From CAVPJC01 sp963705155 (GTDB lineage: Bacteria; Chloroflexota; Anaerolineae; Anaerolineales; UBA4823): DNA of 64,000 nt. The stretch spans positions 124,001 to 188,000 of the forward strand of contig CAVPJC010000004.1 of assembly GCA_963705155.1 (NCBI GenBank), given 5' to 3'. Every line of letters starts with the position of its first letter. The first letter of the stretch is position 1. The notes beneath the pieces were generated by a model. It had not been told where the DNA came from. It did no database searches and saw only the letters and a list, made by a program, of their open reading frames with translations. Shown piece after piece: positions 17,583 through 27,974 of this stretch. The translations under genes and the position numbers were made by a program.

Positions 17583-19299
17583 ATGAGTGATACAAATCTC
17601 ATTTCTAAAGAGAGTTTGTTAAAGGAAAACATGGGCACCCGGCGGCTGACGCCGGTGCGCATGGTGAATTTTCCTAACACCGATGAAATTGTGCGCAAGG
17701 GTCTGTTGAGTGCGCCGCGCAGCCCGGAAGCGGTGGATATTTTACTGGTGAACCCGCCCACGCCGGATGGGGCGCTGTGGATCCGCACCCAGCACCGTGT
17801 GGGGCGGCGCACGCGTGAAAATATGGTCTGGCCGCAAGTATCACTGGCGCAGATGGCCGCCCTGCTGCACCCGGTTTACAGCCTTAAAATCATCGACGCC
17901 AATGCCGAGCGCATGGGTTGGGCCGAGTTCACCCGGCTGCTGGACCGCTACCAGCCAAAATATTACCTGACCCAGGTCACCGCGCCCACCCTGGAAAACG
18001 ACATGTACGGCTGTTTCCTGGCGCATCGCGCGCGGGGCGAAGACGATAGCCTTTGGCACCCACGTCACGCCCATGCCGCGTGAGACGATGCGGCCTTATC
18101 CCAGCACTGGATTTTGTGCTTGTGGGCGAGCCTGACCTGACCATCCGTGACCTGCTGGATCATCTGGAAAACGATCGGAGCAGCGCTCGATGAGACGATG
18201 CGCGATATCTTTGCGCGGCACGATCCCACCTACCAGCCGTCTTATAACGAAGACGGCAGTGTGGATCTGGCGGGTGTCAAGGGCCTGGCATGGCGGAAGG
18301 GTGAGGAGATCGTGCTCAATCTGCCCGCGTCCCTTCATTCAGAGCCTGGATGACCTGCCCATCCCGATGCACGAGCTGCTGCCTTTGAAGAAATACCGCA
18401 TGCCGCTGATCAAAGGGCCGTTCACCTTTATGATGACCAGCCGCGGCTGCCCGGCGGGCTGCACCTACTGCATCAAACACGTCAGTTACCAGTACAGCAC
18501 ACGCGTGCGCTCGCCGCGCCTGATCGTGGACGAGATGAAGCGCCTGAAAGAGCTGGGCATTCACAACATCCACATGTACGCCGACCTGTTCACGGTGAAC
18601 CGCGAGCAGGTGATGGAAATGTGCCAGTTGATGATCGAGGAAAACATCAACATCCGCTGGACATGCAACAGCCGTGTGGATTATGTGGACGAAGAGATGC
18701 TACAGATGATGGGCAAGGCCGGCAACTGGCTGATCTCCTGGGGCATCGAGAGCGGCAACGAGCAGATCCTCAAACACGCCCGCAAGGGCGCCTACCCTGA
18801 CAAGGCTGAGCGCGCCCTGCGCTGGGCCAAAGCGGCCGGCATTAAGAACTGGGGTTACTTCATCATCGGGCTGCCCGGCGAGACGGAAGCGACCATCCGA
18901 CAGACGATCGACTTTGCCAAGAAGCTGCCGCTGGATATCGCCTTGTTCCACGTGGCGGCGCCTTACCCGGGCACGCCCTTCTTCTTCGAGGTGGTGGAAA
19001 ACGGCTGGTTCCGGCCCGGAACGCGCTGGGAGCAGGTGGATATGGATAAGGGCACGGTGTTGGATTACCCCGACCTGCCCGCCGAACGGCTGTTGTACTG
19101 GCAGAAACGCGCCTTCCGCGAATGGGCTTTCCGTCCCGGTCCGGTGATGACCTATTTGAAGATGCTGCTTTCAGACTGGTCGACGGTGAGGACTGCCCTG
19201 CGGGTGGGTCTGGAGCACCTGACCTGGAGCACGACTGATAGCGGGGCGCCGATTGGCACCCAGATGGCGGGCAAAATAGGGATGCGCGCCGGCGAGTGA
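17583..19299 (+). CDS. Cobalamin-binding radical SAM protein, frameshifted
   Basis: A protein of about 570 residues with an N-terminal B12-binding domain and a C-terminal radical SAM domain. The first part reads PEAVDILLVNPPTPDGALW, VWPQVSLAQMAALL and IIDANAERMGW; after shifts come IAFGTHVTPMPRET and ALDFVLVGEPDLTIRDLL. The radical SAM cluster motif is CPAGCTYC at about 18450-18473, followed by NIHMYADLFTVN, SWGIESGNEQIL and GLPGETEATIRQ. The frame breaks near 18035, 18092, 18180 and 18330. The family includes methyltransferases and ring-forming enzymes (BchE, HpnP types); the substrate is unknown. Position in the glycan/heptose region suggests lipid or glycan modification, which is inference. 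A good AGGAG precedes the ATG. Confidence 0.82.
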
Positions 19300-19317
19300 C
19301 CTGTTTCGAATCGAATG

Positions 19318-19349
19318 AGGCGAACTGGCTTCCGGCCGGTTCGCCTTTT
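19318..19349 (+). terminator. Rho-independent terminator after the radical SAM gene
   Basis: AGGCGAACTGGC pairs with GCCGGTTCGCCT (one G-U pair) around a 5-base loop, followed by TTTTG. It lies 19 bases after the stop at 19299. Confidence 0.8.
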
Positions 19350-19360
19350 GTTTAACCGGG

Positions 19361-19366
19361 TAAAAT
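19361..19366 (+). promoter_or_regulatory. TAAAAT -10-like box 10 bases before the O-antigen ligase-like ATG
   Basis: TAAAAT follows directly after the terminator of the previous gene and lies 10 bases before ATG 19377, which has no Shine-Dalgarno sequence. Transcription would begin at or a few bases before the start codon. Confidence 0.45.
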
Positions 19367-19376
19367 ACAGGCTGCT

Positions 19377-21218
19377 ATGTCGCCTCATCGTGTGGAGAAA
19401 CTGCGTGGATTGTTTATTGCCATTGCCAACAGCCGCTGGCTGGCGCTGGGTGAACTATGCCTGGCATTGTTATGCGGCTGGCTGATCTTTGCCAGACCCG
19501 AACTGCAGGGGTGGCCGCTGTTGGTTGTCTTGCTGCCGTGGGGAGTGCGCCTGGCTGGCGGTACGCCGGTTTTCAAGCAGACACGCTTCGATGGATTATT
19601 AATACTGTTCATCCTGACGGCAGGTGTAGGGGTGTGGGCGGCTTACGATCCAACCGCAAGTTGGGCCAAGTTCTGGCTGTTAGCAGCCGGCATACTGGTT
19701 TACCAGGCGTTGGCCGGGCAGCCGGTGAGAAACCTGGAGGCGGCCGCGGGGCTGCTGGGCGGCATTGGCGCGCTGATTTCCATATACTTCCTTTTGACGC
19801 ATAACTGGGCGGCGGCGCCCGCTGATATCGGACTGGTAAACCGGCTGGCTCTGACCTGGATGCAGGTGCGGCCGCGTTTTGCGTGGGGTTGGCTGCACCC
19901 GAACCTGGTGGGTGGGTTGATCGCCATGGTTGCGCCTTTGCTGTTGTGGTTGTTTTTGCTGGCGCTGCGCAGGCAGCGCTGGCTGGTAGCGGTTTATGCA
20001 CTGGCGGCGGGGTTGGTTGCCGGGCTTGGACTTGTTTTTTCAGCTCGCGGGCCGCCTGGCTGGCGTTGGGCGCGGCGCTGGCCGTCTGGTTGGTATGGGA
20101 AGTGGACGCGGCGCTGGGCGCGGTGGGCGCGCCGCCGGCAGATGGCCCTGCGCGGGGCAGGGGTTGTGGTTCTCTTGTTCGCCGGAGGGGCAGCACTGAC
20201 AGGGAGGGTGGGGTTGGTAGATTTTCTGGGAAGCCTGCCCGGTCCGGATAGCACGGTGAGCCGGTTGGAGATCTATGCTAACACGCTGCGCCTGGCGGCA
20301 GATATGCCCTTTAGCGGCGGTGGTCTGAGGGCCTTTGCGGCGCAGTACTCCGAATATGTGCTCCTGATCCCGGTGCTGTTCTTCGAGTATGCCCACAGCC
20401 TGTACCTGGATGTGACGGTTGAACAGGGCTTGCCGGGGCTGGTAGTCCTGTTATTAGTCCTGGCAGGAAGCTTCTGGTTGGTGTTGACAATGCCAGCTCA
20501 GCAAACCCGCCAGCCGCGCGGGCTGCGTGGGGCGCTGCTGGGTGCACTGATGGTGATGACCCTGCATGGATTGGTGGATGACCCGCTCTACGGCGCTGCC
20601 GGTACCCCTTTGTTGTTTGCTGTGCCAGGTTTGTTGGCTGCGGCTGCCGGTGAGGCAGCAGAAGCGCGATCGGCCATTTCCCCCTTGACCAGGAGGATTG
20701 GCCTGAAGACCTGGACTGGCCTGGCGCTGCTGGCAATTGGATGCCTGTTCTGGCAGCGCGGCCCGCTGCTGGCTGTCTGGTACAGCGATCTGGGGGCGGT
20801 GGAGATGGCGCGTACCGGCCTGGTGGGTTTTCCCACAGCGGGTTGGGATGAGAGCACGAACGCCGATAAGTACGCCGGCCCGGCGGCCCTCTTCGGTCGG
20901 GCTTTGCAAGCCAACCCGAACAACGCTACAGCGCACTACCGCCTGGGGTTACTGGCCCTGCGTGAGCGCGATTTCCACCGGGCGCAGAGTCACCTTGAAC
21001 AGGCGCTTGCCCTGGACCCCGGGCGGCACGGGACGCGAAAAGCTCTGGGGTATTGTTACACCTGGCTTGGAAAGCCCGATGATGCAATCCGCCTGCTGGC
21101 GGGCATCCCCGAAGCAGAGCGTGAAATGGAGGCTTATTCTGGCTGGTGGCTGGAGCAAGATCGCCCGGATCTGGCTGCCCGGGCTCAGACGCTTATCTGG
21201 AAATTATCTGGTGATTGA
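19377..21218 (+). CDS. O-antigen ligase-like membrane protein with C-terminal TPR
   Basis: A 613-residue multi-pass protein of the O-antigen ligase/polymerase family (Wzy/WaaL-like), which transfers or polymerises lipid-linked glycans outside the membrane. About ten hydrophobic segments cover residues 25-460, with the large loop RLEIYANTLRLAADMPFSGGGLRAFAAQYSEY typical of the family. The C-terminus has tetratricopeptide repeats (ALQANPNNATAHYRLGLLAL, HLEQALALDPGRH). Between about 20040 and 20115 the annotated frame becomes an Arg/Trp-rich stretch, while the next frame reads FFSSRAAWLALGAALAVWLVWEV, the normal SR-x-W motif helix. So two compensating frameshifts distort about 25 residues. It fits the sugar transferase and heptose genes upstream. 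Confidence 0.82.
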   Translation: MSPHRVEKLRGLFIAIANSRWLALGELCLALLCGWLIFARPELQGWPLLVVLLPWGVRLAGGTPVFKQTRFDGLLILFILTAGVGVWAAYDPTASWAKFWLLAAGILVYQALAGQPVRNLEAAAGLLGGIGALISIYFLLTHNWAAAPADIGLVNRLALTWMQVRPRFAWGWLHPNLVGGLIAMVAPLLLWLFLLALRRQRWLVAVYALAAGLVAGLGLVFSARGPPGWRWARRWPSGWYGKWTRRWARWARRRQMALRGAGVVVLLFAGGAALTGRVGLVDFLGSLPGPDSTVSRLEIYANTLRLAADMPFSGGGLRAFAAQYSEYVLLIPVLFFEYAHSLYLDVTVEQGLPGLVVLLLVLAGSFWLVLTMPAQQTRQPRGLRGALLGALMVMTLHGLVDDPLYGAAGTPLLFAVPGLLAAAAGEAAEARSAISPLTRRIGLKTWTGLALLAIGCLFWQRGPLLAVWYSDLGAVEMARTGLVGFPTAGWDESTNADKYAGPAALFGRALQANPNNATAHYRLGLLALRERDFHRAQSHLEQALALDPGRHGTRKALGYCYTWLGKPDDAIRLLAGIPEAEREMEAYSGWWLEQDRPDLAARAQTLIWKLSGD

Positions 21219-21401
21219 GAACTGAAATCCTTTCGGCAGTCTCTATCAGGGTGCGATGGGCTATCCTGAATCGATCGAATTGACCGGTCTGGGAACTAAA
21301 ATAAGCCTGTGTACGTCCTGGGTGTATGGCGTTTGCCGCAACCTTCATGGTAGAATGCTGCATACGATCTCAATGTCGACGAATTTCAATGCCGGGTGCC
21401 T
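21219..21401. other. Short intergenic region before the Yip1 gene
   Basis: About 180 bases. TAGAAT at 21351-21356 is a possible -10 box for the downstream operon. Nothing else is recognised. Confidence 0.3.
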
Positions 21402-22182
21402 ATGACCGAAGAACTCATTACCCCACCTGAAACCCCCGGACGCTTCCAGTTCAATTGGTTGGGAGGCGTCATATTCCAGCCACGCAAGCTGCTGTCCAGG
21501 GTAGCAACCCAAACCGGCGGCGTGTGGTTGACACCCATGCTGGTGTTGTCGGTGACCTCCCTGGGCCGTGTGCTTGCCGAAGGATGGCTGAAGCACCAGG
21601 CGGCCTTAATGGGCGAGGTGCAGCTTCCACCGGACTTTCAATATTACAGTCCTGAAATGCAAGCGCAATTTATGCAGGCTCAGGAAGCGCTCAAAAGCCC
21701 GGTGTTTCTATATATTTTCCCGGCGATCACAGCCCTGTTAAGCATCTGGATTGGCTGGCTGCTGGTGAGCGGGCTGCTGCACCTGGTTTTCACGCTGCTG
21801 GGTGGGCGCGGCGATACGCGCTCTGCTTTTTAACCTGGTGGCATGGGCAGGACTGCCCTTTGCGCTCCGCGATGTAGTTCGTCTGGTCGCCATGCTGGCG
21901 ACTAAAAAACTCATTCAATCCCCCGGATTGGCAGGTTTTGCCACGCCGGGAGCGGAGGGTTTTACCGCCTACATCGCTGCGCTGCTTGCATTGGTAGACG
22001 TGTACCTCTTGTGGCACGTTCTGCTACTGATTATCGGCGTGCGGGCAGGAAACGGTCTGGCGCCGGCGAAAGCGGTGGGCGGCGTGCTCTTTACCATCGG
22101 GCTGGTCGTGGGCTTGCAGGCACTGATGAGTTTTGGATTGGCTCAACTGGGAGCGCTGACCGTGGTGAGGCCTTTCTTCTAA
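21402..22182 (+). CDS. Yip1-domain membrane protein, frameshifted
   Basis: A membrane protein of about 260 residues with the Yip1/YIPF-like layout: a short soluble N-terminus (RFQFNWLGGVIFQPRKLLSRVATQ), then about five hydrophobic segments. The pieces are ITALLSIWIGWLLVSGLLHL before the break, then ALFNLVAWAGLPFALRDVV, YIAALLALVDVYLLWHVLLL and a final helix. The frame shifts at about 21822. The ATG at 21402 starts the conserved part. Yip1-type proteins in bacteria often accompany ABC exporters; here an ATPase gene starts 23 bases later. The role in transport is not known. Confidence 0.75.
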
Positions 22183-22205
22183 AACCAACGCAGGTTGGAT
22201 AACTT

Positions 22206-22980
22206 ATGACCGAGGCATTTATTCGCATTACCGGCCTGCGCAAGACTTACCAGATGGGACGCGTGGCTGTGCACGCCCTGGATGGAGTGGACCTGGAAAT
22301 CCCCAAAAACTCGTTTACTGTGATTATGGGTCCTTCCGGGTCTGGAAAGAGCACGCTGCTGCACCTGATCGGCGGTCTGGACCGGCCCACCTCCGGGCAT
22401 ATCGAGGTGGATGACCAGAGCGATTGATACCCTGGATGAAAACGCACTGGCGGTATACCGGCGGAAGAAAGTGGGTTTCATCTTCCAATCGTTCAATTTG
22501 ATCCAGACCATGAACGCCCGTGAAAATGTGTCTTTTCCGATGCGCTTTGCCCGTATCCCGCGCAGCCTGCGGCAAAAGCGCTCCAAAGAGCTGCTGGAGC
22601 GAGTGGGACTGGATGATCGCTCGACCCACAAGCCCACCGAACTATCCGGCGGTCAGCAGCAGCGTGTGGCGATTGCGCGTGCTCTGGTGAACGACCCACA
22701 GCTCATCCTGGCGGATGAGCCCACGGGCAACCTGGACACGACCAGCGGAGCAAGCATCATGCAGATGCTGGCAGAGCTGCACCATAGCGGACGAACAGTG
22801 ATTGTGGTGACGCACGATGCACGCATGTCACAGATTGCCACCCTGATTGTGCGCCTGCTGGACGGGCGCGTGGTGGATGAGAAGTACCTATGCCGGCTGC
22901 CACGGCATTCCCGGGCGCAGCCGGCGGCGGCGCCGGCGTGGCGGCCCAGCAACCTGTCCAATCAGGACGAACAGAAATGA
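22206..22980 (+). CDS. ABC transporter ATP-binding protein (MacB/LolD type), frameshifted
   Basis: An ABC ATPase of about 257 residues of the group that works with FtsX/MacB-type permeases. It has Walker A GPSGSGKSTLLHLIGGLDRP, the Q-loop FIFQSFNLIQTMNARENV, signature LSGGQQQRVAIARAL, Walker B LILADEPTGNLD and the switch His in VVTHDARM. The frame shifts at about 22418, between HIEVDD and AIDTLDENALAVYRRKKVG. The C-terminal tail after GRVVDEK is Pro/Ala-rich and unconserved. It is the energy unit for the permease at 24806-26156, with a secreted protein gene between them. Confidence 0.9.
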
Positions 22981-22993
22981 GGTACAGATCTTC

Positions 22994-24780
22994 ATGAAAT
23001 TCAAACGACATGCCATCCATCGTGCTGACAATTTTGACGATTTGTGCAGCCTTGCTGCTGGCGGGCGGGGCAGGCGCCCAGGCTGGGCTGGTGATCAACA
23101 GCGTGCAGCCGAGCACGGTTTCCACCGCCGCCTCGGTCAACCTGGTGGTGACCGGCTCAGGTTTTGTGGATGGGGCGGTAGTGATCGTGGAGAACTTTGG
23201 CGCGCTCGACGACCACATTTGTGAGCGACACCGTGCTGCGGGCAGAGCTGCCTGCAGGAATGGCGCCGGGCGTTTACACCGTGACGGTGGTGAACCCGGA
23301 TTCCAGCGCGGCCTCGCTGGCGAATGCCTTGACGGTGAACGAGCCGACTGCCACCACCCAACCGCCTCCCACAAGTACGCCCTCCGGGGGATGCCACACC
23401 CACGCCGTCGGTGCGCCCGCTGCTGGTCATCGAATCCTTACGGCACCAGCGTCGATAAGATCACCCCCGGAAAGGCGTTAAACCTATCCATCAAACTCAA
23501 AAACGTAGGCGGGCGGGGGCGACCAACATTGTGGCAGTGTTCACGCCGGGTGATTTTATCCCACGGGAGAGCGGCGGCGTGGTGGCGATTGCCCACATCG
23601 ACAACGGCGATTTAAAGCGGTGCAACAACCGCTGACAGCCAGCTCGGAGCTTTCGGGCAAGTCGCTGGCGACGCTGGTGATGACGGTCAAGTACACCGAC
23701 AGCGCGGAACGGCTTACACCGAGACGTTCAACCTGAGCTGCCGGGTGGCGTCGGTGTACGGTCCGGGACCCACGGCAACCTCCACCCCAACACCCACCTC
23801 GGCGGCGATCAACCGCCCGCAGCTGGTGATCACCGGCTATACAGACCGATGTGGACACTCTGCAGCCCGGCAAGCGTTTCAAGCTGGCGATGAAGGTCGA
23901 GAACCTGGGCAACCAGGCTGCCAAACGGGTCAGCATGATCCTGGGAGGCGGCTGCGGCTCGAGCGGGAATGGGGATGGCACACCAACGGTGGGCGGCGTT
24001 TCCGGCGCCAGCGGCGATTTCGGCACCTTCGCGCCGGTGGCATCTTCAAACGTGCAATTCATTAGGCGATATGGGCGCAGGCAGCGCCCAATGAACGCCA
24101 CAGCCATGCTGATCGTCAATGCCACAACCAACCCCGGCGCCTATCCGATGAAGATTTCGTTTTCCTACAGGGATGAGAAAGGCAATTTGTTCAACGACGA
24201 CCAGGTGGTCACCTTGCTGGTCTATTCGCTGCCCTAAGTGGACATCAATTTCTACCGCCAGCCCGACCCGCTGTTTGCCGGCCAGCCGGGCATTGCTGCC
24301 CCTGCAGGTGGTAAACCTGGGGCGCAAGGGTGCCGTGCTGGGCAACATGCGGGTCACGGCCGAGGGCGCTGAGTTGAGCAACAACACCATCCTGGTCGGC
24401 GCGCTGGATATCGGCGGCTATTACACGCTGGATACCACCGTGATCCCCGACCAACCCGGGCCGCTGGAGCTGACGTCACCATCGATTACACAGATGATTT
24501 CAACCAGGCGCAGGTGATCAGCCGCACGCTGACGGTGGACGTGCAGGAGATGATCGTACCGGAGCCTTTCCCGGGCGAAGGCGGATCGATGGCGGCGGGG
24601 AGATTCCCGGTGACTGCAGCCGGAGACGTTCTGGCAAAAAGCCTGGCGCTTTGTCCGGGCCTGCTCGGATTGGACAGCGGGCTGAGCACCCAACGCCGGG
24701 CGAGATGCTGCCGGGCGAGTTCCCGCCAGGCGAGCTGCCGGATGGCCCATGCCCGCGTCAAAGTTGGCCCCAAGGGATAG
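22994..24780 (+). CDS. Secreted TIG/CARDB-like repeat protein in ABC exporter operon, heavily frameshifted
   Basis: Pieces in all three frames line up into one protein of about 590 residues. It has a signal peptide (IVLTILTICAALLLAGGAGAQA), an IPT/TIG-like immunoglobulin domain (INSVQPSTVSTAASVNLVVT, GVYTVTVVNPD), then Thr/Pro-rich linkers and two CARDB or NEW3-like beta domains. The first has GKALNLSIKLKNVG and the second LQPGKRFKLAMKVENLGNQ, both ending in structured beta strands. I count at least eight frame changes, so the product is inferred. Such COG1361-type domains are known in S-layer-like and exporter-associated proteins. Its position between ATPase and permease suggests an extracellular partner that replaces a MacA-type adaptor. 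Confidence 0.6.
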
Positions 24781-24805
24781 TTTGCAGGTAAGGTTAGGCT
24801 GCACG

Positions 24806-26156
24806 ATGAGTTTCTTCGACCTGGTCTTCTTGATCTCGAAAACCTGGGGCGGCGCAAGGCGCGCGTGGCGTTGACTGCGGTGGGGGTGGTGATCGGCACA
24901 GCGGCGGTGGTTATCCTGGTTTCGCTGGCGATCGGCTTGCAGCGAAACGCCAACGAGCAGCTTTACGGGATTGGCGATCTGACGCAGATCCAGGTGATGC
25001 CCAATTATGGCGAACCCTGGCGGGCCGGGAGTGGTGTGTCTGTGGTCAACTGGGGGTGGCGGCGGCGGTGGCGGGCGGTGTCGCCGCGCCAACCAGACGC
25101 TGATACCAACGACACGCTTAGCCGAGCTGGCTGGCATCCCGGGGTTCGGCAGTGTCATCCCGCGGGATTACCTGCATGGGCGGGCTGATCTCAGGTTGAC
25201 AAGCTGGAAGGCGTATGCGTCGATGACGGGCGTGGGCTCACAGACTTGAGTGTATTGGGTGTATACCGCTGAGGGCGGCAGCTACCCTGGAGAAGGGCAC
25301 CGCGATTGTCGGGGTCGCTGGTGTCGCAGGATTTTTATGACCCACGCTGGCGACCCGGGCAGGCTCCGCCGACGCCGCCGAGATCTTGATGGGAGCAACG
25401 GTGAAGCTGATCCTGATCAAGTGGACTCAGGACGGCACCGAGGTGCGCAAAATCGGTGCCAGTGCGGATAGTGGGCGTGCTGGCGGAGGACGCGCAGCGA
25501 GCCCGATTACAGATTTACATCCCGCATGGAAGACATGACCGCCTACAACGAGTGGGCGATGGGCCGGCGTATCAACCGCAACCGAGATGGTTACAACCAG
25601 GCGGTTGGTCAAGGTGGAGGACGCCGGCCAGGTGCTGAAATTGCCGACACAGATCAAGGCCTGGGCTACCAGGTGTACACGCCCGCTGTCCTTCGTGCAG
25701 GGCATCAACAGCTTTTACGTGATCCTGCAGGTGATCTTTGGCGGGGTGGGAGCGATTGCCCTGCTGGTGGCGGCGATCGGGATTGCCAATACGATGGCGA
25801 TGGCGATCCTGGAGCGCACGCGTGAGATCGGCTTGATGAAAGCGATCGGCGCCACCAACCGGGACGTGTTGAGCATCTTCCTGGGGGAGGCGGCCGGGAT
25901 TGGCTTCATCGGGGGGTTGGGCGGCGTGGTGCTGGGTTGGAGCGCGGGGCAGATCATCAACGTGCTGGCCATGGCATATCTGGCAGGGCAGAGCGCCGAA
26001 ACCGGGGCGCCGCCGCCCTCGGTGGCGGTTTACACGCCCGTCTGGCTGCCGGTCTTCACCCTGGTGTTTGCCACGGTGATCGGCTTGCTCTCGGGGTTGT
26101 ATCCGGCGCTGCGCGCCGCCACGCTGATCCCGGTAAATGCCTTGAAATACGAATAA
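24806..26156 (+). CDS. ABC transporter permease (MacB/FtsX family), heavily frameshifted
   Basis: A MacB-like permease of about 450 residues. The N-terminal part gives MSFFDLVFLISKN, GRRKARVALTAVGVVIGTAA and VVILVSLAIGLQRNANEQL, the first helix plus the start of the extracellular MacB_PCD domain. The middle, 25040-25690, is split by at least seven frame changes. The C-terminal part is clean: FYVILQVIFGGVGAIALLVA, then ILERTREIGLMKAIGATNRDVL, the conserved coupling region of FtsX-type permeases, and two more helices, ending in NALKYE. Together with the ATPase at 22206 and the secreted protein it forms an ABC exporter or surface-remodelling system. Followed by a bidirectional terminator. Confidence 0.82.
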
Positions 26157-26193
26157 AAAAATCGGGGTACGCCGTCGGACCCCCCGATTTTTT
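26156..26193. terminator. Bidirectional rho-independent terminator between convergent genes
   Basis: AAAAAATCGGGG pairs with CCCCGATTTTTT over 12 bases around a 14-base loop. A and T tracts on both sides let it end both the permease transcript and the S1-domain gene transcript. Confidence 0.88.
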
Positions 26194-26202
26194 ATTATAT
26201 GG

Positions 26203-27002
26203 TTATTTGCCGGTGCGCACTTTGTGCTGCAAGGTGCGGGTCCAGCATATTTTCGATTTCGTCCTTTTTCTGAGCTGGCTTTGCGCTTGCTCTTTACCCT
26301 TCTGAACGGGCTCTTTGACTTTAGTGCGCTCCATGGCTTCACGCAGGGCCATCTCCATGGCGGTAGGAATGGGTTCTTCCTTCTCGGCTTCTTCTTTCTT
26401 TTCCTTGCGCTCTTTTTCTTTGTCTTTTTCTTTGATCTGCTGGGCGGCCTTGACCATCACGTCCGGCTTTTCTTCCAGGGCTTTCATGCACAGCTTGATC
26501 TGCTTTTTGCGGCGGTTGACTTCCAGCACCTGCACGTTGACTTCGTCGCCTTCTTTGACGACATCGCCGGGGGTCTTGATGTAATCGTGGGTCATCTCGC
26601 TGATGTGCACCAGACCCGGGCCGTTCTGCGCCGATATCGACAAAGGCGCCGAATTTTTCCAGGCGGGTGACTTTACCTTTGACATTCAAGCCTTTGGCAA
26701 GTTCGCGCCACTCCAGATCGAGAGGCTTGATCATGGTGAGATCGATGCGGCTCTTCTTGGCATCCACACGCTTGACCCATACTTCCACGCTTTCCCCAAC
26801 TTTAACAACATCTTCCACCCGGTTGGTGGGTTGTTCCTGCAGCTGCGAGATGTGGATCACCCCGGGTACGTCCAGTCCAATATCGACGACGGCGCCGGCC
26901 AGGGTGGTTTTAATCACTTTACCGGTATATTGGGTTTTTCGCTTGATTTCTTCCAGGCCAGACTGCTCTGCGCTTCTCTGTCGGGACTACGTTCGTTTCC
27001 AT
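26203..27002 (-). CDS. S1 RNA-binding domain protein with charged tail, frameshifted
   Basis: A protein of about 265 residues with two S1 RNA-binding domains. The first reads KTTLAGAVVDIGLDVPGVIH and ISQL, the second NVKGKVTRLEKFGAFVDIG then, after a frame change near 26625, PGLVHISEMTHDYIKTPGDV and KEGDEVNVQVLEV. A highly charged Lys/Glu coiled segment (KEKDKEKERKEKKEEAEKEE) follows. The likely start is ATG at 27002 with AGGAG 7 bases upstream, which needs another frame change near 26960 to reach EEIKRKTQYTGKVIK. Such S1 proteins of Chloroflexota resemble partial copies of ribosomal protein S1; a role in translation or RNA decay is likely but unproven. Confidence 0.78.
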
Positions 27003-27164
27003 AGCGCTACTCCTAACAAATTGATACAAACCACGCTGAGGTGGTGTGATTTCATAATTGTGCAAAAAAGTTCAGGTACTATTCGCGAAAGAGAATTATA
27101 CCTTGCGCGCAAAGAAATGTCAAAGAAAACCCAAAGTTGTCAGGCAATCTCTCACTTATTGTTA

Positions 27165-27960
27165 ACTTCATCCTCAAGGTGATGACTTCCCGGTAGAACC
27201 TGTCCCGGGCTGGCTGCTGTTTGGTGGGCACTCCAGGGGCATCGGTAACCTGGATCGGGCGGCCGTCGTAATCCCCGTCCAGTGGGATGACGAGCGGGGT
27301 GTGCCCCCACACATCGATCAGGCTGCGCGTGGTGTTGCTGCGGGCGTCGGTTAGGCGCATTTCGTTGTAGGCGGAGTAGCTCTCCGGGGTATCCGGGTAG
27401 CTGGTCAACGTGCTCGTGCCGTCCGGATCGGACACCGTCGTTGGGCGGCCCACGGCATCGTAGACGGTGCCGATGTAGGTGCGCGGGCTGCTGACGAAGT
27501 TGCGCCCGCGGTAGGGGCTGCCGCTGCCGCCCCATTTGCTCAACGCCAGCGGCACCGTCTGGCGGGAGAGGTTTCCATAGGTGTCATATTCTTTGTCTAC
27601 AATGATGTCGCACCAGTCCGGGTTGTGCGCCCCGTCGCTGCAGGCGCCATCGAAAAGCACCGCCCCGCCGGTCTGGGTCTGGATCAACTGACCCAGTCCA
27701 TCATACACTTTGCACACCGTCTGGCTGGTGGAGGCGTCGATCTTTTACACAGCCCGGGTGTTAAAGGGCGTGGCCGTGTCGTAATAGTTCAGGGCTACGG
27801 TGGGCGAGCCGCTGCTGTCGCCGGGCTTGATCACCTTGGCCAGCCGCCCGAAGTTATCGTACTCGGCCCAGGTGGTCACGCTGTTGGGGTCGGTCTCGCT
27901 GACCGGCACACCCGATCTTTGTTTGCCCATCACCCCTTGCGTAGATACTAAAAACCACTT
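27165..27960 (-). pseudogene. Displaced RHS/YD-repeat fragment
   Basis: An internal RHS segment with no start or end of its own. It reads PVSETDPNSVTTWAEYDNFG and RLAKVIKPGDSSGSPTVALN, then after an in-frame stop region KVYDGLGQLIQTQTGG, KEYDTYGNLSRQTVPLAL and GTVYDAVGRPTTVSDPDGTS. These are YD repeats, and the order matches residues encoded at about 47690-48100 of the large RHS gene (TDPNNAVTDVDYDASARVIK, FNGLGQLIQTQTF, YGYDAYGNQAW, IYDFLGRMVSS). It is therefore a diverged copy of the RHS middle part, on the opposite strand and 20 kb away. It merges into unrelated sequence on both sides. Confidence 0.75.
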
Positions 27961-27974
27961 TTGGTATTGCTTTC

